A stretch of DNA of 64,000 nucleotides from Candidatus Endonucleibacter bathymodioli (lineage in GTDB: Bacteria > Pseudomonadota > Gammaproteobacteria > Pseudomonadales > Endozoicomonadaceae): positions 50,778 to 114,777 of the forward strand of contig JASXSV010000011.1 in NCBI GenBank assembly GCA_030674915.1. The letters run 5' to 3'. The translations under genes and the position numbers were made by a program. Numbering within the stretch: the first letter of the stretch is position 1; every line of letters begins with the position of its first letter. The notes below the pieces were generated by a model, which worked only from the letters and a program-made list of their open reading frames with translations, made no database searches and was not told the DNA's origin. Below are positions 39,031 to 48,962 of the stretch, one piece after another.

Positions 39031-41232
39031 TTACTGATACGGTACCAGAATTACCGTTGCCAGTGGTGGCAAAGTCAGATTAAGGCTTTGTTCATAGCCG
39101 TGCTCCTCAATAGACTGCGCTTCTAAGTTGTCACCAACCAAAACGCCACTCCCACCAAAGTCAGCACTGTCAGTATTTAGCACCTCAGCGTAGCGCCCCG
39201 AATCAGGAACACCTATTCGGTAATTATTTCGAACGACAGGTGTAAGATTGTTAATTACGATAGAACACCGTCTTTTTTTATCGTACCGAGCAAAAGCAAA
39301 AACACTTTGAGAACTGTCATTAATTACAATCCATCTGAACCCGCCAGACTTTGTATCCAACTCATGCAACGAAGGAATATCACGATATATCTCATTCAGC
39401 TTTTTCACCAAAGTTTGAATCCCTTTATGCCTGCCATCACCCTGGTTTAGTAGCGACCAATCAAGACTATGATTGCAATCCCATTCATTATAAGTCGCAA
39501 TCTCTCCCCCCATAAATAGCAGTTTTTTACCTGGATGTGTAAACATAAATGCAAGGTAAGCTCTTAGGTTGGCAAAGCGCTGCCAGTCATCTCCTGGCAT
39601 TCTTGTTAACAACGTACCTTTACCATGCACTACTTCATCATGAGAAAGAGGTAATACAAAATTCTCACTCCATAGATAGACTGTGCTAAAGGTCATCTGA
39701 TCATGGTGATAACAGCGGTGAGCGGGGTCTTTTTTCATGTAATTTAAGCTATCGTGCATCCACCCCATATTCCATTTATAACCAAATCCCAAGCCCTGAT
39801 TGTACGTAAAATCAGATACCCCTGGCCAACTAGTGGACTCTTCCGCAATAGTTATTACATCGGGATGACGACTATATACTGTTTCATTGAAGCGTTTAAG
39901 CAATGCAATGGCCTCAAGATTTTCATTCCCTCCATGAATATTTTGCTCCCATTCTCCGTGACTACGAGAATAATCCAGATACAGCATAGAAGCAACGGCA
40001 TCAACCCTTAAACCATCAATATGAAACTCTTCCAGCCAATACAAGGCATTGCTTACCAGAAAATCATCAACCCAGGTTTTTCCAAAATCATAAATGCAAG
40101 CCTTCCAGTCTGGATGCCAGCCTCTTTTGAAATCTGGGTGCTCATATAAAGCAGTGCCATCAAAATTTACAAGTCCATGAGTATCATTAGGGAAATGGGC
40201 TGGCACCCAATCAAGAATTACTCCAACACCTGCCTGATGACACTGATCAACAAAATACTTGAAGTCATCAGGACTACCATAGCGACTAGTCGGCGCAAAT
40301 AGCCCCACAGGCTGATAACCCCAAGATCCATAAAAAGGATGTTCTGATATAGGCATCAATTCAATGTGGGTAAATCCCATGTTTTTTACGTAGGGAATTA
40401 ACTCACTGGCTAATTCCTGATAACTTAGGAAATCACCATTTGCATGCCGCTTCCAAGAGCCCGCATGAACCTCATAAATAGAAAAAGGTTGATCACATCC
40501 CTGTATATTTTTCCGATTTTTTAGCCAGTTAACATCACTCCAGCAATATTTCTCTCGATCATAGACAATAGAAGCTAGTCCAGGCCATTGTTCAATATAT
40601 TCGCCAAACGGATCAGATTTTAAAGGTAACCTGCGACCTTGCTGGTCATGAATTTCATATTTATACAGATCTCCAGCTACAACTCCGGGCAAAAACAAAC
40701 GCCAAATACCATCATTCGCGCTAGCCATTGGGTGAATACGACCATCCCAGTTATTGAAACTACCAATAACACTTACAGACGACGCATTTGGTGCATAAAC
40801 TCTGAACAATATCCCTGCAACGATACTCTTGGTATTAAAGTGATGTTCAAGCTTATGGGCTCCTAGATGTCGATAAAGTGCATTACTATCAACGTCATCC
40901 TGACTAAGAACATATTGACCAAATTGGTACGGATCAAAAGTTATGAAACGTTGCCCTCCTTTTAAACAAATATCTAACTGATAATTAAAACGCTTCCTCT
41001 TTTGACTGAGAATTAATTCAAAAACACCCTTCCCATCCGGAACCATTATCCCTAACAATTTCTTAGAGGAATGCTCCAGAACTCGAACAGTTTCAGCGTC
41101 AGGACGCCAGACTCTGATAACAAATCCTTTCTCAGTAGGATGGGAATGCAAGCCAAGCCAATCAAAAGGAGTGGCATATGACGCACAAGCAAACTTATTT
41201 ACAACAAAAGTGGGGATAGCAGTAGTATGCAT
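39031..41232 (-). CDS. glgB: 1,4-alpha-glucan branching enzyme
   Basis: Introduces alpha-1,6 branches into glycogen. It has two N-terminal carbohydrate/CBM48-like domains and then the GH13 barrel with HIELMPISEHPFYGSWGYQP, ILDWVPAHFP, DGLRVDAVASMLYLDYSR (nucleophile Asp), TIAEESTSWPG (acid/base Glu) and LSHDEVVHGK. I place the start at the ATG giving MHTTAIPTF (733 residues, matching the usual ~730). The frame stays open upstream to 41385, but its first codons (RTVNNLTPSRGI) are read from a dispersed element, so the longer form is artefactual. It lies 272 bp after glgA. Confidence 0.95.
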   Translation of the reverse strand: MHTTAIPTFVVNKFACASYATPFDWLGLHSHPTEKGFVIRVWRPDAETVRVLEHSSKKLLGIMVPDGKGVFELILSQKRKRFNYQLDICLKGGQRFITFDPYQFGQYVLSQDDVDSNALYRHLGAHKLEHHFNTKSIVAGILFRVYAPNASSVSVIGSFNNWDGRIHPMASANDGIWRLFLPGVVAGDLYKYEIHDQQGRRLPLKSDPFGEYIEQWPGLASIVYDREKYCWSDVNWLKNRKNIQGCDQPFSIYEVHAGSWKRHANGDFLSYQELASELIPYVKNMGFTHIELMPISEHPFYGSWGYQPVGLFAPTSRYGSPDDFKYFVDQCHQAGVGVILDWVPAHFPNDTHGLVNFDGTALYEHPDFKRGWHPDWKACIYDFGKTWVDDFLVSNALYWLEEFHIDGLRVDAVASMLYLDYSRSHGEWEQNIHGGNENLEAIALLKRFNETVYSRHPDVITIAEESTSWPGVSDFTYNQGLGFGYKWNMGWMHDSLNYMKKDPAHRCYHHDQMTFSTVYLWSENFVLPLSHDEVVHGKGTLLTRMPGDDWQRFANLRAYLAFMFTHPGKKLLFMGGEIATYNEWDCNHSLDWSLLNQGDGRHKGIQTLVKKLNEIYRDIPSLHELDTKSGGFRWIVINDSSQSVFAFARYDKKRRCSIVINNLTPVVRNNYRIGVPDSGRYAEVLNTDSADFGGSGVLVGDNLEAQSIEEHGYEQSLNLTLPPLATVILVPYQ

Positions 41233-41346
41233 AACTAAACCAGTGGTGATATTTTTAGAAATATCCCAACCCCTTTTTTTACAAAAACAATATAACCGAA
41301 GTGGTTGGAAATTCAAGGAGTAGTAAGGCATAAAGACCCTTAAACT

Positions 41347-41449
41347 TATACCCCTTGAAGGAGTGAGGTTGTTGACTGTTCTCACTAATCATAGGCTCAT
41401 TGAGCTTAACTCATTTATTGTCTTCCTACGCCTTAAATGGAAATGGGGA
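41347..41449 (+). repeat. Dispersed inverted-repeat element between glgA and glgB
   Basis: Forward copy with left TATACCCCTTGAAGGAGTGA, internal GGTTGTTGACTGTTCTCAC and a shortened right end. It creates an open extension of the glgB frame. Confidence 0.75.
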
Positions 41450-41504
41450 TTGCACTTTAAATACGATAGGCATGAAAAGATTTACATGCCAGGTGTGACC
41501 CCTA

Positions 41505-42953
41505 TTAGTCTATCGCACGATATAGCTCACAAAAAACAGCAGCAGCATTGTCCCACGTAAATGCACGATTCATAGCATTTCTCTGCATCTTCTTAAAAAC
41601 CTGAGGATTCTTATAAACGTCTAAGGCCTGATTCAGGCAGAGCAGGAGAGCGTGATCATTCGGCAAACTGAACATAAAACCAGTTCCTTGGTCCCCTAGC
41701 TCTGAGTAACTGTCTACTGTATCTTTCAAGCCCCCAACAGACCGAACCACAGGCAAACTTCCATATTTCAAACTGTACATCTGATTTAAACCACAGGGTT
41801 CAAAAAGAGAAGGCATCAGAAAGAAGTCACTTCCCGCCTCAATCCAGTGAGCCAAAACATTATCAAAACCATTGACAAAACGACATTTATCTTTATATAA
41901 CTCGGCAAAGAGCTGCAGATTTTTTGCTATACCTTCATCACCAGATCCGAGAATAATAAGTTGTACATCATTAGATAGGAAACTCTGCAAAGCAGGTATA
42001 AGATAGCTGAATCCCTTCTGTTCGGCTAACCTACTAACAATGCCAAACAGAGGTACTCCATCTTCAACAGGTAAGTTAAAGCGATCTTGCAGCGCGCACT
42101 TACAGACAGCTTTGCCATGCATTTCGTCACATGAAAAAAGCGCCGGAATTAGCTTATCGGTTTCCGGATTCCAGTATCTGTAGTCACAACCATTGAGGAT
42201 CCCAGAAAAATCACTATACCTGCGTCTGAAACTATCTACTAGACCGTGCCCTCCAATTTCAGTCATGAGCTCTTCTGCATAAGAAGGACTAACTGCGGTG
42301 ATGCGATCAGCAAACGCAATACCACCTTTCAGCAAGTTAATCTGATTATGATCCTCAAAACAGGCTGAATTAAAGTACCTCCAAGCAATACCTAAATTAT
42401 CGAGCTGATGACTATCTGTGTGCTGCTGATAAGCTGCATTATGTATTGTTAGTACCGATTTAGTTTTGTCAAAGAAAGAATTACAACATTCATCTGTTTT
42501 CAAGTAATAAGGTAGCAAGGCTGTCTGCCAGTCATGGCAATGAATAATATCAGGACTAAAATCCAATAACTGACAAGACTTCAATATTGCTTTACTAAAG
42601 AATGCAAACCTCTGACTATTATCACTGTAACCTTCACCATTCTGGGCATATAAACCTGGTCGATCAAAATAATCATGATGCTCAATCAAGTACACAGTCA
42701 CACCGTCAAGACAGCATTTTCGAACAGAATAACTAATATTGAGATAATTATTCATTACAACGCTACCAGAGACAACCTCTTCTGAATCAATATGACTCAG
42801 CGCCTCCCTATAGGCTGGCATCATGACACAGACATTATGGCCTTCTTTAACCATTGCTGAAGCTAAAGCACAAACGGCATCAGCCAAACCTCCTGTTTTG
42901 ACAATGCCTGCCAACTCAGAAGCAGCAAATACAATTTTCAGTTCAGACTCCAA
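41505..42953 (-). CDS. glgA: Glycogen synthase
   Basis: GT5 enzyme that elongates alpha-1,4 glucan using ADP-glucose. It has the N-terminal KTGGLADAV motif (ADP-glucose binding), HCHDWQTALLPYY, FGIVSRLAEQKGFSYL and LMPSLFEPCGLNQMYSLKYG with the conserved Glu, and 482 residues. The start is TTG at 42953, 11 bases inside the 3' end of glgC, implying translational coupling; no in-frame ATG gives the conserved N-terminus. Gene order glgC-glgA-glgB follows the synthesis pathway. Confidence 0.96.
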   Translation of the reverse strand: MESELKIVFAASELAGIVKTGGLADAVCALASAMVKEGHNVCVMMPAYREALSHIDSEEVVSGSVVMNNYLNISYSVRKCCLDGVTVYLIEHHDYFDRPGLYAQNGEGYSDNSQRFAFFSKAILKSCQLLDFSPDIIHCHDWQTALLPYYLKTDECCNSFFDKTKSVLTIHNAAYQQHTDSHQLDNLGIAWRYFNSACFEDHNQINLLKGGIAFADRITAVSPSYAEELMTEIGGHGLVDSFRRRYSDFSGILNGCDYRYWNPETDKLIPALFSCDEMHGKAVCKCALQDRFNLPVEDGVPLFGIVSRLAEQKGFSYLIPALQSFLSNDVQLIILGSGDEGIAKNLQLFAELYKDKCRFVNGFDNVLAHWIEAGSDFFLMPSLFEPCGLNQMYSLKYGSLPVVRSVGGLKDTVDSYSELGDQGTGFMFSLPNDHALLLCLNQALDVYKNPQVFKKMQRNAMNRAFTWDNAAAVFCELYRAID

Positions 42954-44166
42954 CTTTCATTCCTCTTGGTACAACAACAAGACCAGAGTCCGTAACCGTG
43001 AAACGCTTTCTGTCGTCCATAACATTTACACCAACTTTAACACCAGGCCCTATTTCAGCCCGCTTATCAATAATCGCACGGCGAATTTCTGCACCCTCAC
43101 CAATTACGACATTAGGTAATATCACAGAATCGGAAACACGTGCTAAATTATCCATTCTAACATTATAACCAATCACGGAGTGGTCCATAAAAATATCATT
43201 AAAAATACAACCATTACCTACCATAGAGTTAGTAATCTGCCCCGTTCGAACTCTCCGGTCATAAGCAATCAGCGCCGGCGGATAAGGCGGAATATAAGTA
43301 TTAATAGGCCACCTCTGATTATGTAAGTTAATCGGCGGTTTTGATGACAATAAATCCATATTAGACTGCCAGTAAGAGTCGGTAGTCCCAACATCTCGCC
43401 AATAACCATCATTATTATCACCCTGTATAATATTGGTGGTGAAATCATACACCATGACTTTGGCCCTAGGGTATAGAGAAGGAATAACATCTTTTCCAAA
43501 GTCGTGGGTGGAATCAACTATTTTATTATCAGCCTGCAGTTCTTTGATCAGGCAGCGACGATTAAATACGTAGTTGCCCATAGATGCCAAAACATAATTA
43601 GGGTTGCCAACCATGGTTTTAGGCCTGGAAGTTGGCTTTTCCTGGAAGCCAATCATCCGACCACTCTTATCCACCTCGATAACACCAAAGTTATGAGCTT
43701 GATTCACAGGTACCGGCACTGCAGAAACTGTCAAATCTGCATTATGTTTTTCATGGAAGGATGTCATCTGACGTACATCCATTTTATAGATATGATCACC
43801 ACCAAATACGCACACAATATCCGGCCTATGATAGTCTATATGATGCAAGTTTTGATAAATAGCATCCGCCGTACCTTGATACCAATCTTTTCCTGTCCAC
43901 ATTTGCGCAGGAAGCGTGTCAATAAATTTATCCGATAACCCTGCAATCCTCCAGCACCGCTGAATGTGTTTACTTAGGGAGTGTGATTTAAACTGAGTAA
44001 CCAGATATATTTTATGTAGATCAGAGTTAACAAAATTACTCAGTACAAAATCGATAATCCGATACTGACCACCGAATGGCACTGCAGGTTTGGCTCGGTA
44101 TTCGGTCATGGGAGCTAAACGGGATCCAGTCCCCCCCGCCAGTATCATGGATAGTACTGAGGCCAT
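42943..44166 (-). CDS. glgC: Glucose-1-phosphate adenylyltransferase (ADP-glucose pyrophosphorylase)
   Basis: Makes ADP-glucose, the committed step of glycogen synthesis. The nucleotidyltransferase domain shows ILAGGTGSRLAPMTEYRAKPAVPFGGQYRIIDF, WYQGTADAIYQN, VFGGDHIYKMD and GFQEKP with the substrate-binding Lys. The C-terminal left-handed beta helix follows (LPNVVIGEGAEIRRAIID). The protein has 407 residues. GGAG lies nine bases before the ATG. The 3' end overlaps the TTG start of glgA. The N-terminus is shorter than in E. coli, so regulator binding may differ. Confidence 0.97.
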   Translation of the reverse strand: MASVLSMILAGGTGSRLAPMTEYRAKPAVPFGGQYRIIDFVLSNFVNSDLHKIYLVTQFKSHSLSKHIQRCWRIAGLSDKFIDTLPAQMWTGKDWYQGTADAIYQNLHHIDYHRPDIVCVFGGDHIYKMDVRQMTSFHEKHNADLTVSAVPVPVNQAHNFGVIEVDKSGRMIGFQEKPTSRPKTMVGNPNYVLASMGNYVFNRRCLIKELQADNKIVDSTHDFGKDVIPSLYPRAKVMVYDFTTNIIQGDNNDGYWRDVGTTDSYWQSNMDLLSSKPPINLHNQRWPINTYIPPYPPALIAYDRRVRTGQITNSMVGNGCIFNDIFMDHSVIGYNVRMDNLARVSDSVILPNVVIGEGAEIRRAIIDKRAEIGPGVKVGVNVMDDRKRFTVTDSGLVVVPRGMKVGV

Positions 44167-44258
44167 ATTTATTACTCCAAAATTTTTCTCAGTTGCAAAT
44201 AAATAAAACAGATTGTTTCTACATCATGCAGCCCCTGCATCGGAAATCCAATCTATTA

Positions 44259-45896
44259 TTACGCTGAGCTGAATACTTCAGATATAATCGCCTGTGCTTC
44301 AACTTGAATCTTCTTCAGATGATCTTCTCCCTCAAAACTTTCCGTGTACATTTTATACACTGCTTCAGTTCCAGAAGGACGAGCGGCAAACCATCCTTTC
44401 TCAGTAATGACTTTCAAACCACCAATTGGAGCATTATTCCACGGGGCTCTAGTCAACTTTGCCACAATAGGGTCACCCGCAAGCCTGTCAGTCTTAATAT
44501 GATCAGGACTCAGTGCAGATAGAGCTCTTTTCTGGAAATTAGTGGCCGGAGCCTCAACTCTCTGATATAAAGGGGCACCATATTGCTCTGTCAATGTCTT
44601 ATAATACTCCCCTGGATCCTTACCTGTTACAGCTGTTATTTCCGCCGCTAACAAAGAAAGAATAAATCCATCTTTATCAGTACACCATGTTTTACCGTTT
44701 TTTTTCAGAAAAGAAGCTCCCGCACTTTCTTCTCCTCCAAAAGCAATCTCTCCAGTCGAAAGACCATTAACAAACCACTTGAAACCAACAGGTACTTCAG
44801 CCACTTTACGGCCCAATCCATTTGCCAGTCGATCAATCATTGAACTTGATACTAATGTTTTACCAATACACGCATGTGCAGGCCAGTCAGTGCGATGGCG
44901 GTAGAGGTAATCTATTGCTACAGCTAAATAGTGATTAGGACTCAGCAAGCCATATTGCGAAGTCACAATTCCATGACGGTCAGCATCTGGATCATTAGCA
45001 AAAGCAATATCAAATTTGTCTTTCAGCTTTATTAATCTTGACATAGCATAAGCTGAAGAACAATCTATACGAACTTTGCCGTCTTTATCTAGAGGCATAA
45101 ATGAAAATGTTGGATCCACTGCTCTATTGACTATTTCCAAGTTCAAATTATACTGATTGGCGATATATTCCCAATAATTAAGCCCAGAACCACCCAGCGG
45201 ATCAACACCAAGTTTCAACCCCTCCTTGTTGATCACCTCCATATTCACTACCTGATCAAGAGCTGTAACGTAAGGAGTGATATAATCATATTCACAAACA
45301 TTGCCCGATTCCATTGCCTTAGCAAAAGTGGTTCTTCTGACAAGCTTTAGTCCACCAGCAAGCAAGTCATTCGCCCTTTGTTCAATCCAGCTAGTTACAT
45401 CTATTTCAGCTCCACCGCCATGAGGAGGGTTATATTTTAAACCACCGTATTCTGGGGGATTATGCGATGGGGTTATCACTATTCCATCAGCTTTCCGAGT
45501 ATTATTTAAATTATAATTGACAATGGCATGGGATATCACTGGTGTCGGGGTATAACCACGCCCTTTCTGAATTAGAACCTCAATATTATTAGCAGTCAAT
45601 ACTTCCACTGCGCTAACTAAAGCTGGCTCTGAAAGAGCATGTGTATCCATTCCCAAAAATAGCGGGCCTGTAATACCCACCCTCTGACGATAGTCACAAA
45701 TACCTTGGCTGATAGCAAGGATATGAGATTCGTTGAACGTAGATACAAAAGAGCTTCCACGGTGACCCGAGGTACCAAATATTACTCTATGCGCTTCGTT
45801 CTCTGGGTTAGGTCTATTGACATAATAATCGCTGACCAAGCGAGGAATATTGACAAGCATATCATCAGTCACAAGCTGACCTGCAAGCGGGTGCAT
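44259..45896 (-). CDS. pgm: Phosphoglucomutase
   Basis: Interconverts glucose 6-phosphate and glucose 1-phosphate, feeding GlgC and taking up the product of GlgP. The active-site serine loop is ITPSHNPPEYGG, the metal loop FANDPDADRHGIV, the sugar-binding loop GFKWFVNGLSTGEIAFGGEESAGASF and the phosphate-binding ARPSGTEAVYKMY near the C-terminus. Start at MHPLAGQ, with GAGGGGA six bases upstream; 545 residues, the length of E. coli Pgm. An in-frame ATG at 45977 has no such support. It is the first gene of the minus-strand glycogen cluster, 92 bp ahead of glgC. Confidence 0.96.
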   Translation of the reverse strand: MHPLAGQLVTDDMLVNIPRLVSDYYVNRPNPENEAHRVIFGTSGHRGSSFVSTFNESHILAISQGICDYRQRVGITGPLFLGMDTHALSEPALVSAVEVLTANNIEVLIQKGRGYTPTPVISHAIVNYNLNNTRKADGIVITPSHNPPEYGGLKYNPPHGGGAEIDVTSWIEQRANDLLAGGLKLVRRTTFAKAMESGNVCEYDYITPYVTALDQVVNMEVINKEGLKLGVDPLGGSGLNYWEYIANQYNLNLEIVNRAVDPTFSFMPLDKDGKVRIDCSSAYAMSRLIKLKDKFDIAFANDPDADRHGIVTSQYGLLSPNHYLAVAIDYLYRHRTDWPAHACIGKTLVSSSMIDRLANGLGRKVAEVPVGFKWFVNGLSTGEIAFGGEESAGASFLKKNGKTWCTDKDGFILSLLAAEITAVTGKDPGEYYKTLTEQYGAPLYQRVEAPATNFQKRALSALSPDHIKTDRLAGDPIVAKLTRAPWNNAPIGGLKVITEKGWFAARPSGTEAVYKMYTESFEGEDHLKKIQVEAQAIISEVFSSA

Positions 45897-46144
45897 GGAT
45901 TCCCCTCTAAAAATAATAAAAAATCTGCAATAACCAGTAGTGCTTTTTACCAATATGCTAATCATGCACAAAAACAATCAAAACAAACTATACGTCAAAA
46001 GAAGAGTATTATACCTACTATCTCCTTTTAAATCATCTGTGAACAAGTATATTAAAATAATAAGGGCAACCATCCTCCTTAGGGTTTTGTAAATAAACTC
46101 CTTGCTGATGTTAGGACGAATACACTTCCATATCAAGCAGAGCA

Positions 46145-46261
46145 TATATTAGCCCCCATTGGAATGCGAAACAAGTGAAGACCAAGAGCCTGCAAGCAGC
46201 AGGTTATGTCGTTAATGAAAACAGTCAACAGCCTCGCAACCCCCAAGGTACAATGGTATGT
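46145..46261 (-). repeat. Dispersed inverted-repeat element upstream of pgm
   Basis: Reverse copy: TATTAGCCCCCATTGGAATG at the left, AACAGTCAACAGCCTCGC inside, and a diverged right end GTACAATGGTATGTA. Confidence 0.7.
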
Positions 46262-46380
46262 AAACCTACCGTGAATACAGTAAGATGATAGAACTAATCA
46301 AAGCATAGGATACTTACTGTCGCATATATCCTCTCAACAAAGTAGGTATGTATGCAGTTAGTACTTTTTGCAAAGTACGA

Positions 46381-46408
46381 GCATCAAGCATCAAGCATCA
46401 AGCATCAA
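46381..46408. repeat. Tandem heptamer (GCATCAA)x4
   Basis: Four perfect head-to-tail copies of GCATCAA, directly after a short hairpin. Not part of a coding region. Confidence 0.9.
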
Positions 46409-46635
46409 TAAGGATTCGAAAAACTTACCTGCACTACAATACACATCTTTCGTCGTTTTAATAACACAGGACTTATGTGAAATGCAAAGATCTACTACTA
46501 TTGAGTAATTATGCAAAACTTGTGATTGCTGATTATGGCGTACTCTTTGCCGAGATTATTTCTTAGAGGAAATTCTAAAAATAATTTTCACCCAAAGAGA
46601 TTATCCCACAGGCAGGTGGACAGGTGAACATGTAG

Positions 46636-47925
46636 TTATGTCAACTTATCCACCAAAAAACCACAAATAGCAACAATACCAACTACCACCGTAAACCCAT
46701 CGATCCAATAGTTCCTGTATTTCTGTAGCCTCTCCACTCGATAATAAGCATACACTGGCATGATATAGAGAATTGTTGCCAGTACAGGCACAACAAAAGC
46801 TTCAATCAACCCAATAACGCTCCAGTTAGCACAACCAGCCCCCCAGCATGTCAACACAATAAATAGAATGGCTAATTTTCGCACCATCATAGGCCTCATG
46901 GGTCTCTCAGGACAATGTTTCAACCATTGTTGTGTAACTAACCCCTGAATGCCTTCTAATGCCCCCAAATAAACCCCGAAAAATGAACTCACAAGAGCTA
47001 GAAAACCAATCAAAGGTGTCCCATACGCAAAAAAACCAGCACCGGTTTTGTCTGAAAGTACTGATAAAACAGGTAGATTATACCTTGCCGCCAGCTCTAG
47101 TTCAGCAGGCGTTAAACACAACACACAAGAGAAGACAAAAAACAGAATAACAGCTAGCAGTAACATAGTATTTCTAGTCAAAATTTGCTGCGTCTTACGC
47201 CTGCATTGCTCAGGACTGCCCATCAACTGTCGGTAGGATTGAGCAAGAGCTGAGCAGGCCGGTGAGTGATTGAATGAGAAAATTAACAGGGGCGTGGTAA
47301 AAAACAATGTTGTCACTAGTCCTCTGAACGATAACTCTTGATGAAAAACAGATAGATTCCAGTGTGGAATAAGGTATGCAGATATACAAAGCAGAGTTAC
47401 AACTAACGGATAAACCATCATTTTTACTGCTCGCAACATCCACTTTTCTCCAGTATGCATAAGCACCACAAGCATAACCACAAGAATCAGGCTAAGCCAT
47501 AATCTGGACGGAGGCTCTAAATGTAGTTGATTCTCAACATAAGAAATCACGACATTTGTCATCCCGATACCATACATCAGCAAAATAGGATAAACCGATA
47601 GGCAATATGCAAGAGTTAGAATATGACCCGTTCCCTCACCAAAGTGTTCTCGAACCGTAACAGTAATATTTGCCTTAGGGTCTACGGAGGATAAGCAGAA
47701 ACGCACCAAGTTACGATGCGGCAACCACACCATTGGTCCCACCAGAAAACCAAGCACAACCAAAGGCCATATACCTCCTGCGCCAGCCTTAATAGGTAGA
47801 TACAGAACTCCAGCTCCAATCGCTGTCCCGAATAGGTTTAGCATCCAGCCTGTATCTCTAGATGTCCACTTACCAATACTCTCCTTTGCCTCTAGGGAAG
47901 CTCTATCTACAGCTCGGTCTGACAT
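46636..47925 (-). CDS. sdaC: HAAAP-family amino acid permease (serine transporter SdaC-like)
   Basis: Inner-membrane proton symporter of the hydroxy/aromatic amino acid permease family; the best match in my reading is SdaC (serine), although TdcC or YhaO-like substrates are possible. The N-terminal DTGWMLNLFGTAIGAGVLYLPI motif and the MVWLPHRNLVRFCLSS loop are characteristic. There are about eleven hydrophobic segments in 429 residues, the length of SdaC. AGGA precedes the ATG. It stands alone, without serine deaminase nearby. Confidence 0.85.
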   Translation of the reverse strand: MSDRAVDRASLEAKESIGKWTSRDTGWMLNLFGTAIGAGVLYLPIKAGAGGIWPLVVLGFLVGPMVWLPHRNLVRFCLSSVDPKANITVTVREHFGEGTGHILTLAYCLSVYPILLMYGIGMTNVVISYVENQLHLEPPSRLWLSLILVVMLVVLMHTGEKWMLRAVKMMVYPLVVTLLCISAYLIPHWNLSVFHQELSFRGLVTTLFFTTPLLIFSFNHSPACSALAQSYRQLMGSPEQCRRKTQQILTRNTMLLLAVILFFVFSCVLCLTPAELELAARYNLPVLSVLSDKTGAGFFAYGTPLIGFLALVSSFFGVYLGALEGIQGLVTQQWLKHCPERPMRPMMVRKLAILFIVLTCWGAGCANWSVIGLIEAFVVPVLATILYIMPVYAYYRVERLQKYRNYWIDGFTVVVGIVAICGFLVDKLT

Positions 47926-48069
47926 TATGGAGTCCTATTTTGAAAACATAAGGAAATTATTTTGTGAAATATATATAATGAAGCTTAGCGATTGTAATTA
48001 TAACTTACCTCGATTGCCACAATAACCTCCGCACATAAAATTGATTAGAGAGCCAGATTTTCATAGGAT
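47926..48069. other. Permease promoter region
   Basis: AT-rich gap upstream of the permease gene; nothing distinct recognised before the IS30 relic. Confidence 0.3.
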
Positions 48070-48510
48070 ACAGCTCTCACATAGCGAACCAGGTGGCAAG
48101 GTAACCACACAAGAAACTCTTACACGCAGCTGACCCTGACTGAATGATGCCAAATTCAATCCCTCAGCAAACTCGTATTTTCGGCGCGTAAGATTGGTAG
48201 CAATCTGCACCGCTCCAATAAAACGGTATCCTTGACACCAAAGTACTGTCACCCTGGGACTTATGACGCAGAGAAAGTTCATCACCACAGCCTGTATAAG
48301 CTTAAACAGCGACCAAATTTCACAAAAGAACTGATACGGTAAGTCGGCAGGTAAAGCCCCAACTAGACTTAGGCTTTACACCGGAGCAAATTGCAGAGCG
48401 TACGAAACTTAACGGAAACAATAATCGCCTGCTGCGGAGATTCTCCTCAAAGAGAATAAAAATTAGTGCCGTGCCGAAAAATAAAATTGATGAGACTAGA
48501 TTTTTAATCA
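48070..48510 (+). mobile_element. IS30-family transposase N-terminal remnant
   Basis: Frames joined on the plus strand read YTQLTLTE**, IQSLSKLVFSARKIGSNLHR, SNKTVS, GTYDAEKVHHHSLYKLKQRP and, after a shift, LDLGFTPEQIAERTKLNG. These match IS30 N-terminal blocks (YxQLTxxERYQI, GFSxRxIAxxLxRSxSTISRE, YxAxxA, WSPEQIAGRL). Stops and shifts make it dead. A shorter homologue lies at 56840-57020. Confidence 0.75.
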
Positions 48511-48962
48511 ACATACAACCACGAAAAGCCTTAAACCACCATAGTACGAATGATTTTTTATTTGGTAAATATTTTAGTCATTATAAAAACACAAGAACTA
48601 AATATGATCGTCGAGAATATAATTGAGATAAAAACATTATTTTACGACAGCTTGTCCTATTTAACTTATTCACTGGCAAGCTTAATTATCACTCCTGCAT
48701 TAAAAATTATTTTTGGTAGCACAAAGCGCTTAAATATATTTCTCACTTCAATTAAGGATTAGGATTAGGATTACTAACAAACATATTTTATCTATGGAAC
48801 CTTTCCTATATAAACATGTCTTATATTATAGAAAATACATTGACCAATAGGGAAGTATATAATACTTATGATGACTGCACACCTGAATAGGTATCACTAG
48901 TGTTTGATCTCCAGGACACAATAATCGCAGTATATAATGAAAGTTAATTCATGGAGAACAAT
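48511..48962. other. AT-rich region upstream of the kinase-like gene
   Basis: A 70-codon frame (48550-48762) reads as a hydrophobic peptide with no motif; I cannot support it as a gene. Nothing else recognised. Confidence 0.35.

Larger units (their letters stand above)
45897..46635. other. Intergenic region between pgm and the permease
   Basis: No gene. It contains a reverse copy of the dispersed element (46145-46261), a hairpin GTACTTTTTGCAAAGTAC (46361-46378) and a heptamer tandem repeat (46381-46408). The pgm promoter presumably lies near 45900-46000. Confidence 0.5.

Noticed and set aside
41233..41385. N-terminal extension of glgB (51 residues)
   Set aside because: The frame is open, but its first codons are read from a dispersed element and the resulting protein would exceed the family length; the ATG at 41232 gives the normal size.
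46381..46408. Possible CRISPR-like repeat
   Set aside because: Units are only seven bases, without spacers; it is a simple tandem repeat. No CRISPR array or cas gene was seen in the window.
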